Shown one piece after another: positions 54,645 to 64,000 of a stretch of 64,000 bases of DNA. The stretch is from Thereva unica (Eukaryota; Arthropoda; Insecta; Diptera; Therevidae), in the NCBI GenBank assembly GCA_949987705.1, contig OX465282.1:12388501-12452500 (forward strand). The letters run 5' to 3'. The translations under genes and the position numbers were made by a program. The notes beneath the pieces are model-generated. The model was not told where the DNA came from. It saw only the letters and a list, made by a program, of their open reading frames with translations, and did no database searches. Positions within the stretch are counted from its first letter, which is position 1. The number at the start of each line of letters is the position of its first letter.

Positions 54645-55115
54645 TCTTTGGCCGGTTATCCGTTGAACCTGATTATTGCGCTCCTGAAGTAGAAGCTTCC
54701 TTGACTATTGGTTTTGAGAGCTTTTCCCCTGTTGGTGATTATTTGTAGGCACTGAACTATATTCTCAGGATCTCTCTTTTTTATTGTGGGAGGCTACTGC
54801 TCCTGCTGTCCTTGTGTTCTTGAGCGCTTTCCTCTCCTCAACGACTGCTTGAAATGTTGTTGGTTTTGTCTTTCTTCGAGATGGTATCGGCAGCATAATT
54901 CTGTGCAATTCTGCCGTCTCTGACATGACTGTGGGTTGGGTATGTTGCCTGACTTTGAAGTACTGTGGTTGGTACGCAAAGCCAAAGCTGGCAATTGCCG
55001 AACTTGGAGTAAGGTGAGACTCCCCCGAGGGAGAAAGGTTCGTGGTTCTTGGTCGAGTCGTCTGTTTGTTTTGGTTTGTTTTCATTATTATTTTTGTTAT
55101 TTTTGTTCATGTGGT
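54645..55115 (-). mobile_element. N-terminal low-complexity part of the same ORF1
   Basis: Minus frames start NKNNKNNNENKPKQTDDSTK and continue through Ser/Thr/Lys/Gln-rich sequence with frameshifts, as in disordered N-termini of retroelement ORF1 proteins. The assignment rests on position and composition only. Confidence 0.35.
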
Positions 55116-55394
55116 TAAATTCGTGGGTAAATCAGGATTTGAAGTCCGCCTTGGCAGAGCCGCATACCGGAGTAAGGCACTTGTACACACCGACTGTTGA
55201 GGGCATCAACGGGACCATTTACGACCAGCCTGTTAATACTCACTGGTTGGCCATTCAGCCTTTGGCACAGTACCTTTACACTTTCAGATTGTTTGGACAT
55301 ATACAAACGATGAACAAAAAGAGATAGACAAATCAAATATACAAAACCAGTGCGATTGGGACGTTGGAAGGTGTCAACCTCAGTGAACATACCT

Positions 55395-55985
55395 CAATTA
55401 GATTGAGGACGTTTTTAGCAAAGGCCAGCTTATGAGTACCTTAAGTAAGATAATAACAAAAGATTTGGCTCTCAAAATAAATTGTGCTGATGTTGATATT
55501 TGGCTCTGTTGACTAATGAGTTTGCCGTAGTTTGACATTGTATCTAGGCTATAGTTGTAGGGCTGCCAAAGGCCTTGTTTGTAACAACTATTGAAGATCT
55601 CTCTTGTTAACTTTCCGAGTTTCAAGAGATCTTCATTTCACCACGAGGGCTAGGCGTTTTGCTCTACCTTACTGGGCAGGGTATCTTTATCTTATACATT
55701 TTCTAAAGTGTTGACCCTATCTTCCATTTTCTCTAGCAGGTCTATCCCTTCATGTTGGGACCTCTCTAGACATACTACTAACGCAAAGAGTTGCTCCTTA
55801 AGGTGGCTTTATCACATAGGAAAGCTGTTTCAATTCAACAACTTTGTGAAAATCGAAATAGAAAAGATGTTCAATTGGTGTTATTATACTTGAAAGAATC
55901 ATTTAAAGAACCTAAAGAGGAAATTGAAGTAAAATTTGGGCATCAAAAGAACAGACTTGTGTTACAAACAAAGCGCCTTTAAATA
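55395..55985 (+). other. Unclassified reading frame (about 55780-55982) and flanking sequence
   Basis: KELLLKVALSHRKAVSIQQL, CENRNRKDVQLVLLYLKESF and KEPKEEIEVKFGHQKNRLVL end at a TAA (55982). Codon use is A/T-rich like the host exons, and the frame is open for about 65 codons after a stop. I see no convincing acceptor and no family. It could be a host 3' exon or a retroelement Gag scrap. Confidence 0.3.
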
Positions 55986-55989
55986 GTAG

Positions 55990-58440
55990 ATAACTGAACC
56001 AAATAGCAAAAAAAATATTAATCCAAAAAAAAGCGCGGAATAGGCTTTTGCTCAACATTACAACCTAACGAAAGAAAATGTTCACCGACCAAAATCGTTG
56101 CTGAAACGCAAATCATACTTTTTAACGATTTGTAGACAGAAGAAATTCGTCACATTTGCGATTCATAAATACAGTATATAACATTCGTATCGCAGTATCA
56201 TCCTAATAAAATATACTATTTTATGCAACCGCAACCATAATTACATGCAACTTACTCACTTAATCGCCATTAGATCGTATTCATTCAGTCAGAGAAAGGC
56301 ATTTAAACTATGCAAACCCATTGGAATACACTTACTAAGCGCTAAGTTTCTTTTTCATCTCCTTAAAACATCTTTTTAAACACCTTGATGCAGTTTCATT
56401 TCAATTAAATTCCAATTTCACGCCTTACGCAAAACGAAATAAAAAAAACAGCAATTTTTTTCTGGGTATTTTCCGCGCTGTTTTAGAGTTACCTGAAGAT
56501 AAAGAAAACGTGATCTATGCAATAAGACGTCGTACGATCGCCATGATGATCACTTTTTAATTGCTTGTAATCTAAAATTAAATAATAGTGCAACATTTTT
56601 ATATGCAAAAAAAACAGGCTTCGTTACTTGATTCATTGATTTTGGATTAATATAAAAAAAAGATCAACTTTATAAAAAAAACTACTTGGTCGACCTTAAA
56701 CAGGTGAAAATTGAATGAAATAGATACTTTTTTTGATGGTTTTTGTTGTTGTTGTTTTTTTCTTGTTTTGAACGAAATATCATAAATATGAAGACGTTTG
56801 CATTTTTAATATTGAATGTTATCGTTCATTTACAGTTTAAATTTCATTCAAAATATGATGAGCGGAGCAGACTCCCATAGTTAAGAAAATTTTCATAATT
56901 TATTTTAATCGATTTTTCGACACATTATTTTTCCGGTTTTTTTTTGTGTGTGAGTTTAAATATATAACAACAAAAGGCGCCGTTGTTGATAATGCACAAA
57001 ATTATAGCCGACCTTAGCCAAGACGACAAAGTCTCGGTCAGTGCAGCTTTAAGTTGGGGGTATTTAGTTATACTCAAGGAAAGCTTCCTCATTCCATAAT
57101 TTTCTCAATTATTTTTGTAAATTTTTTTTCATATTTATGTATTAAGAAAGAAACGCAAAAAAATATTGTATTTCGTAATTTTTTTTAATTTATGTTAAAG
57201 AAGCCCAATATCAGAGAAGGATTTAACACATTCCACACAGCATGCGACGATCACGGTGCGTCGATCGTTTCATGGGAAGATCACTTTGTGGTTTTTTTTT
57301 TGTATGCTGATAACACATGACAAATGTGATCACGCAGCTTAATTCAAAGCAGAAAATCATATATGGAATGGTGCTAGCTCAATTATATGTAAAGCTGTGC
57401 AACAACAGAAAAACAAAAAATAATAATGAAAAGATGTATAGAAATTTGTCGTGACAATATACGACATCACGAAATAGTTTTGTTTAGATGTTACGACCGA
57501 CTATGATCGTTTCACTTTCAATTTCTCTTAACAAGATCATTAGAATTGTGTGATTTAGAGTGCAAACTTTCTGCCATACTCTTTGGCATTAGTAGTTCAA
57601 AATGAAAATTAAGTAACCAACAATATATATGTAAATATCTATAATCCCCCACATTCACCAATAATTATTGATCGTTTTCTGTTCCCGATCTTGTTTTTTC
57701 TTTATTTGTGTTTTTTTTTCATCATAATGATGAATTTCATTTATTCAACCATCAGAAATTAATAATATATTCAAGCTACTTAAGTGCACAAAGAATAGTG
57801 AAAAGCCGATTTCAATTTATGGTAGAAGACGAAAGAAAATTGAGCACGAATTGTGATTAGTATCATTGTACCACCGCCTATATTTAATGTGGTTAGACTC
57901 CTTTGTTGCATAATTTTCATGAGTTTTTATGCTGGCTCTGGGGGCGCGCGCTTGTTAAGTGAAACGAGAGACAGATAAAATAGAATAAAAGAAACCCTGA
58001 AAGTGATCTGTTGCTCGGCAAGCTAAGATATGGTGTAAGAGGATCAACGATATTATTATTATTTCAAATGGGTAGAAGGTAGATTTAGAGACATTTGAGA
58101 CGTTTGATTTTGTGGCAGAGAAATAAAATGAAATAAATTTCCATTTGCGTTTAATGGATAGAGCAAGTAGCTACAGTCTACGGGTCATACGGCTTACGAA
58201 AACCAAAAACAAAAAAAATATACTCTGATGCAATCGTAGGTGTTGCGAAAAATATCTATGACAACTAGAGTCGTTTTGGAGATTAGATGTTGTTCGACTA
58301 TCATTTATGCGTGTCAATGGTAACATAGAAAGTTGAATAGATTATTGCATTTAAATGGCGATATACATATGTTTACTATATCTAAACTTGTAAACGATAA
58401 TTTAAGCACGCTACAGTCACATATATATCAGTGACAGAAA
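55990..58440. other. AT-rich, repeat-poor 2.4-kb stretch without genes
   Basis: No LINE, SINE, MITE or coding signal recognised: a notable gap in an otherwise TE-packed window. Homopolymer T/A runs are common. It could be intronic or regulatory sequence of a gene outside the window. Confidence 0.4.
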
Positions 58441-58444
58441 GCTT

Positions 58445-59050
58445 TGGACGAGAATGGTCTGGCTCAGTTAGCATGATTAAGAAAAATTATATGAATATGG
58501 CGCTGCTTGAAAGGTGAACGAGCGCATGCTCCTCCATCCCCAACAGTACTAAAATACCCCCTTTTAGTCCACCTTCAATCAACGGTCGAGTACTAAGCCT
58601 ATTCCGGGCGGTGCCACTACTTGGGTCTTGTTCTGAACCCAAAGCTGAACTGGATTCAATGTGGAAGAAGGGGCAAAAAAACAATATAGCTTCCTATGCC
58701 TGTAAACAGACCTTTGGCAAGAGATGAAGGTTGGTATCGCAAATACGGCGCTAGTTAGGCACGGCAGGTTGTTAGGTCAAGCAGACCTACGAGCACGGCA
58801 ATATACTACGCTCTCTACCAAAAGAAATGGTAAAAGAACCTAACGACAAAATAGTCGGAAAATTAAATTTTGGCAGAGACCTCAATAACCAGATCGCTAC
58901 CCCAGGGAAGAATGCAAAGATTTCAAACCCGTTAAAGAGCATGACGTTGTTCTGTTCTGCCCTGTAGTGTCGGGTGTATGAGCTGGAGCATTTCCCTTGC
59001 TTATTATTCAAAAACTCTCGTGTTTGCTTAACTTCGCCAGTGTTTTCAAG
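58445..59050. other. Probable LINE debris, not assignable
   Basis: G/C-richer than the preceding stretch, with frames on both strands lacking recognisable motifs. The right edge leads into the RNase H remnant at 59055. Confidence 0.3.
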
Positions 59051-59054
59051 GGGG

Positions 59055-59290
59055 AACTTCTGGAAATCTTTCAGGCGTGCTTAGCGAAGCCCGCAGAGCT
59101 AGAGAATACTATTATCAGATAGCCAAGCGGCCATTGAAGAATCAGGGTCGGTCCTTAACTTCCAACTTGGTCGAAAACTGGCAGGAGCTCTTTTCCCTGA
59201 GTGACTCTTCAGTGGATACTGCAACTCTCGCTAGCACACCACACCAGTGGCGAATGCACAAAAGCGGCCATGCGTAATAAAGATCTCGTG
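59055..59290 (+). mobile_element. LINE RNase H fragment
   Basis: VFKGELLEIFQACLAKPAEL (like VFQAELLAI-QAC), then in another frame LSDSQAAIEES, then LTSNLVENWQELFSL. Both RNase H signature blocks are visible across frameshifts. Confidence 0.65.
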
Positions 59291-59579
59291 ATCTCCATGT
59301 ACTTTATCTCAGCAGCTGGCTCCAAAAGGAGGAGCCTATCACCAGGCAGAATGGTATATGAAGGGCTGCCTCCTAGTACGCCACAACTCGTGTACCTTAT
59401 GTTAAGTACACCAGTTATGCCAGGACAATACACTGTTAGTGGTCTCTATTTAAACCCCTTTCCGACGCCCATTGACGTCTTCGAGCTGTCAGTGAATATT
59501 CATACACTGAATTTTTGCAGGACATCTCCGTTTCCCACTCTCTTCTTGAGCGTAGTTCGCCGGAGAAGCTTTTCCTAAA

Positions 59580-59815
59580 GGTCAATCAAGGAGGGAAGGT
59601 AGTCTGTGGTTGTAGCGATTCAAAAATTTTCTATGTTATGAGGCTAGATGTTTGATGTGAAGGTCGGGGGAGAGTAAGTTCAAGAGAACGTCAAGGGCTG
59701 TCGTGGAACATGTTCTAATGGCCCCTGTTGCCGCTCTCTAGACCCTTTCCAACTTTATGACGTTATAGGTCCTGCTTCGCGCTGGCCACCATAACAGCGG
59801 AACATCTTTGGCTTG
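59580..59815 (-). mobile_element. LOA/R1-type RT thumb-to-linker fragment
   Basis: Minus: LLWWPARSRTYNVIKLERV, stop, RAATGAIRTCSTTALDVLLN and LLSPDLHIKHLAS. The same block as RTCSTNALHVASLLILDLLL at 12770 (+). Confidence 0.6.
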
Positions 59816-59854
59816 AGACATAAGCTAAGTAAGTAGTAGTCGATGCCCTTATGT

Positions 59855-60055
59855 CAGATTCGCGATAGCAATGATTCGGAGAAAGTGGAATAAAAAATAT
59901 CGCGGCAGTGGCAGTTCCTTCCTTCAGCTTCTCTCTCTCTTCCCGCTATCTTCCAACTAGAGTTGCTGTTCGACATTGCACTCTATACGAAAAATAGATT
60001 GTCGACAGTACAAAGGGCCTTTCCCTAAGCCTCTAGTCTATCACATAAAAAAACA
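59855..60055 (+). mobile_element. SINE-1 copy C, 3' part only
   Basis: ATGTCAGATTCGCGATAGCA, GTGGAATAAAAAATATCGCG, TATACGAAAAATAGATTGTC, GACAGTACAAAGGGCCTTTC, CCTAAGCCTCTAGTC and TATCACATAAAAAAAC match copies A and B. The tRNA head is absent (5'-truncated). Confidence 0.8.
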
Positions 60056-60119
60056 CAAAGTGCAAAGATGTGCGTAGTTATGCATAACAGGAACACTACG
60101 CAACACACCTACAGATGCC

Positions 60120-61070
60120 ATAAATGTTGTGTTATGCCTCCCTCCTGTAAACCTTGTGGCAAGGGGAAACGCAACTATTGCAGCCCTTAGGAGGAGGAGA
60201 GGGCACATTTGTCAACGTCCCCACAGAAACCAATTTCCGATGTTACCTTTACAAGGAACTACGGAGCCCACATCCCTCCACGTCGTGAATGGAGAAATAG
60301 ACAACACAGTTTTCAGGGTGCCATGAACTTCTTTATTGATGACTCCAAGCTCGAGGGTCGGGTAGGTCGCAAGAGCTTGGGATTGAGGTCTCCTTCCGAC
60401 TGCCTAATCACTGCAGTGTATACCAAGCGGAGGTTCTAGCTATACATTGAGCTGTTCTACTCATCAACCAGCAAGGCGAAAGGATTTGGATGGACTGTGC
60501 ATATCTTCTCAGAAACAGACCCCAAACAGCTCTACAACTACCTCTGAATGTTGCAGATTGTTAAGCTGACGAACTGGCTAGAAAAGACACGACCGCCACT
60601 CTCCTTCGTGGAGCAATATTAAAAAATGCCTCTCGCCCAAAATGACTTGACCCTTTTACCATCTCAGGCGAACCACTTCCCTCTGAGCCTCGGGAAACAA
60701 GACTTCTCAGTTATAGTGGGAGTGCTAACCGGACACTGTTTGATAGAAAGGCAAACGGTTCGCATAGTTTTCGAGACCTATGATTTCTGCAGAAGCTGTA
60801 AGAATCTGAATGAGGAAGAAAGTGTACAACACCTTCTCTATCACTACTCAGCCCTAAGCACAAGGAGACTAACCAACTTTTGGTGAACCCTTCCTAAGCA
60901 AACGTGCGGAAAGCTTGAAATTGATATCCCGCAGATAGCGAAGAAACGACACTTTAATATAAAATCAGGTTTAAAGTGGGAGTCGCACACCTTGGACCAA
61001 CTACTTTAGGCTAATTGTTTGAACTGTATACCAGTAACTCAGTCATATCTAACCTAACCTAACCTAATAC
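60120..61070 (+). mobile_element. R1/I-type LINE: RNase H and Cys-rich C-terminus
   Basis: Frames read FFIDDSKLEGRVG (YTDGSK block), FRLPNHCSVYQAEVLAIH-like in a shifted frame, ELARKDTTATLLRGAI-like, SLGKQDFSVIVGVLTGHCLI and DFCRSCKNLNEEESVQHLLY, LSTRRLTNF. 'TGHxLIxRxxxR' and 'CRSCxxxxEEExVxHxLxxCxALxxxR' are the conserved C-terminus. Ends with AACCTAACCTAACCTAA at about 61051. Confidence 0.75.
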
Positions 61071-61324
61071 AGTACTAGGACCAGAATGAAATTGAAACAA
61101 AAAAGTTGGACGTCGCAGGTTTATATTGCACCAAACTTTGTGGCACTACAAAGTTGCCTCGCGTACATTGCATCAGGTGGTTTGCTTTTTACTATCGCTT
61201 TACCTTTCATTGCATCCCAAGCTTAACAGCCCGACGTGCTTTCATTTGAATTTGGCTTGAGTTTGGACCTATGCCAACAGTAGGTAAGGCCACTACTTTT
61301 AAATTGTTTAAATTAAGTTTCTTC

Positions 61325-61380
61325 TTCTTCTTCTTTAACGGCTCTACAACCGGGATCCGGTCCTGGCCTCGCGAAATTAA
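61325..61380 (-). mobile_element. RTE-like 3' terminus with GAA-type tail
   Basis: CTTCTTCTTCTTCTTTAACG, GCTCTACAACCGGGATCCGG. On the minus strand this is an element end with an AAGAAGAAGAAG tail. Related to 5415-5465. Confidence 0.5.
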
Positions 61381-61499
61381 GTTTAGTAACCTACAATTCC
61401 ACATTGAAAACTTAATTGCGAAACAAACATTCGAAGTCATAAAAGCTGAACTTCTACTGTATTCAACATTTCCAATGCAAAGTTCATCATAGCATAATT

Positions 61500-61610
61500 C
61501 TACACAGCAGCCCCTAAACCTCCTTTAACGTCTCAACCTCCGAATCTCCTTTATTCTCTACCTATCTCTCAAACTAAGATTACTACTGCATCACAACATG
61601 TCTACTAAAA
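61500..61610 (+). mobile_element. LINE-A/SINE-2 3' UTR scrap
   Basis: CTATCTCTCAAACTAAGATT, ACTACTGCATCACAACATG resembles CTTTCAAACCAAACTTACTA, CCAGAAATTGCACCATAAC at 51165-51203. Low confidence because it is short. Confidence 0.35.
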
Positions 61611-61619
61611 ATTAGATAA

Positions 61620-64000
61620 TGCTTTAAAATGCTACACAAAGACTAAGAGCGTTCCAATAACTTGAACATGTTACACTGAATAAAAACAGGTACTTAACAA
61701 AACTTGTATTAAACTAATCTCATAATCGTAAACCTGAACAAATTACAACAACAAAAAATGCATGTCTAGAAGAATGTAAAATTGCATAACAATTTCCAAT
61801 AAACTATAAACAAAACAAAAACAAAATACTAGAGAAATAATTATTATAGGTAATAAAATGTTTAAGTTGATTGTTGCGTATGTGGAAATAATTCTTTTCC
61901 TGTTACACATAACACATTTTCGAAATAGTTCAAGCGTTAAGCTTTATTGGTTTCATATAAGTCCTTCTAAAGTATTGTTGTATACCCTCTATGAGACTAT
62001 GACTAACTAACTACACCAATATCACATATGAAAAACAAGGGGACACCTAAAAGTTAGTTTATGATAAATAAATATGAAAATTACATATGGAAGGAAATGT
62101 ATTTCTGAAAAAAACCCACCCTAATTCAATTTAGCCGGCAAAAAAAAGTTATATCAATAAACGTTTAAGCTGACGAGGAACCTTGTACGATATGCATGTA
62201 GAACTCTAGTCAGATTCATACAAGTAAAAGTGCATTCACCTTTGTAAATATTGTTTGTGACAAAATAACCAGAAAAAAAACAAAAACAATACGAAAACAC
62301 ACATTAGTCACCAATGTAAAATGCGGGTTGAAAATAAAAACAGAAATAAATATCACACGCAGCACACGTTACCTGCCATCGGCATCATCCTACACCCTAA
62401 ACAAATAATACAAAATCGCCATCCTAAAAGAGAGATCTTTGCACTTTTAAGTATTTAAATATTCTGTCAAGGTGACCGTGAAAAAATTCAGGTAAATACC
62501 ACAAAAAAATATTGTAACTAAAAAGAAACAGGTAAAATATATTATATAGTAGTCCCAGTTATATAATTAAAAAAACAGCATAAGAGTTCAAAACTCCCCC
62601 ACATACGCAGACATCTTAATTATAGAAAATTTTTAACCGCTGAAAAAATATAAAAATAAAGGTAGAATAAGTTTTGTCCAGTGCGGTTCTTTTCTATTCA
62701 AATCCCACATAAAATCCCCCACCAATAAACTACACAAAAGCCAGTAACTTCTTTGGTAGAAATAAACACGGCACCAAAGAAACCAAACTGAATAACCAAC
62801 AGTCACACTATAGACGAAGCAGCCAGTCTGGGCAGGTAAATCTCGGAGCACCTTTTTTTGTATTCCTGATATTATCCAGGTGTGCTTGACTGAAGCGAAT
62901 TTTTGTTAAGAAGTTTGTTCATATATTCAGTAGTTGTCAAGTTGTGTGTTTGTTACAAATTGGTGACATCCTCTCGTGTGTAGAAGAATATTGTAGATGA
63001 AGATCGAGATCTTGTGCTAAAAGATAAACTGTTAAGAAGTGCAGTGATTGATCTGTAAGAAAGAGTCTTGTGATTAGTGAAGATATTTACTGGTTATAAA
63101 AAGAGTTTTTGGAAGTGATCAACACCATAGGGTCGAGCGATCAACAGCATAGAACTAACTTCAACACCCAGAAGATCTTCAAAAGGTTTGTTTCATATAT
63201 TCTATTAAGAATATAATCCACTACCCTGAATATCCAAAAACAAAATCAACCATCGACCCTGATTACCTTCATTAAAAACAAATATAGAAGGAAGGAAGTT
63301 GTCTGTTCAAAAACGATCACCAGAACCCGATCCATCGATCGATAGACGACGACGACACTCCACGCAACATTGGCCATGAATAATTTAAATGCACAAGATC
63401 GGTTTCTGTTCTGTTCTGAACCTTAAACAAAACAAAAAAATATATAGAATGACTCAAGCGCATACCTGACTTGACCATCGCCAACCGGAATGGATGGTTG
63501 GATGGATCAATGGATTATACCTTGTGGCTATGGCTAAGCATTTCATAATCGAAATTGCAGACTGTGTAGAACGTGACTTGTTTGCGAATAATTATTGACT
63601 TTAAAGTGATTACGGATGACTACACTACGACGCGGACGGTATGAAACACAAAATTTTCTATGCCATCGGAGTAAAGTTATCAAGGTTTTATTTTGTGGGT
63701 AAATGAACACCGCCGCGCGGGTATAGACAGACAAAGTGGTTTTTGTACGTAATTACAATTTTATTGCGAAAATTAAAAGAGTAGTTATTGTCATTGGAAA
63801 ATTACAATGAGAAAGATTGTGTTTAACCGCATGAGATATAGTGTTGCGAGGGGGAAAACCAAACAGAGATTGTAGCTTGGGCAGATAATGTAAGAAATTA
63901 AAGTAGAATTAAAATATTGTAGTTAGTCATTCTTTGTGAAGGTTAAGAGTGATTGCATGAAATAAATTTAATTTGTACGAACTTATAACTCGACAAGATT
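61620..64000. other. AT-rich sequence, no genes or known repeats seen
   Basis: Only short frames and A-rich runs. It may be an intron or 5' flank of a gene beyond the window. Confidence 0.4.

Noticed and set aside
55791..55982. Host 3' exon on the plus strand
   Set aside because: No convincing acceptor or upstream exon; kept only as an unclassified frame.
58140..58200. tRNA-like stretch (TGGATAGAGCAAGTAG)
   Set aside because: No B box at the right distance and no acceptor stem.
59201..59578. 125-codon open frame as a gene
   Set aside because: It overlaps RNase H debris and shows no domain in its own frame.

Overview
The window looks like a TE-rich, gene-poor stretch of an insect nuclear genome, most probably a dipteran. 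There are no bacterial operons or ribosome binding sites. The convincing genes have short GT-AG introns (about 50-75 bp) between A/T-rich exons. Most of the rest is decayed non-LTR retrotransposons (R1/LOA/I type, RTE, Jockey/CR1 type, one R2-type), tRNA-headed SINEs and small inverted-repeat DNA transposons. A secreted DUF1091-family gene, a family greatly expanded in Diptera, supports the placement. The species cannot be named from sequence alone.

Three host genes can be supported. (1) At 28523-29244 (+) a complete three-exon gene encodes a 198-residue secreted DUF1091 protein. (2) At 44010-52017 (-) are the last seven coding exons of a CEP135/Bld10-like centriolar coiled-coil protein; its 5' exons are not seen in the window. 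(3) At 34163-43866 (-), 144 bp downstream of the CEP135 stop on the same strand, are eight exons of a gene I do not recognise. Every junction keeps the reading frame, all seven introns are phase 1, and the largest exon carries tandem 19-residue Cys/Ser/Pro repeats. Its first exon was not found. Two long introns of gene 3 and three of CEP135 are mostly or partly transposon.

Layout: 1-9.8 kb, LINE debris, one SINE, microsatellites. 9.8-14.5 kb, a GTTACGTAAC-rich MITE, an R1-type element interrupted by a LINE with a visible target duplication, opposed LOA and R1 remnants, and a 5S rRNA-derived sequence. 16.1-19.65 kb, two adjacent Transib-like elements with CACAGT ends separated and flanked by CGTCG, both filled with about 121-bp tandem repeats and one split by an R1-type LINE. 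19.8-24.8 kb, several MITEs, a second SINE family, and an RTE element split by an hAT-type MITE with a perfect 8-bp duplication. 24.85-28.1 kb, a nearly full-length RTE element. 30-33.8 kb, LOA and LINE-A remnants plus a TA-flanked MITE. 36.9-38.3 kb, an R2-type element outside rDNA. 45.0-46.35 kb, a 1.33-kb palindromic element with near-identical 438-bp arms. 52.9-61.6 kb, SINEs, RNase H remnants and DUF4780-type ORF1s. 61.6-64 kb, AT-rich sequence with nothing recognisable.

Recurring theme: one LINE family (called LINE-A here) and two different tRNA-headed SINE families share the same 3' tail (AGTACAAAGGG, then CCTAAGC, then CACATAAAAAA). This suggests that LINE-A enzymes mobilised both SINEs. 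No CRISPR array, operon or intact transposase was found.
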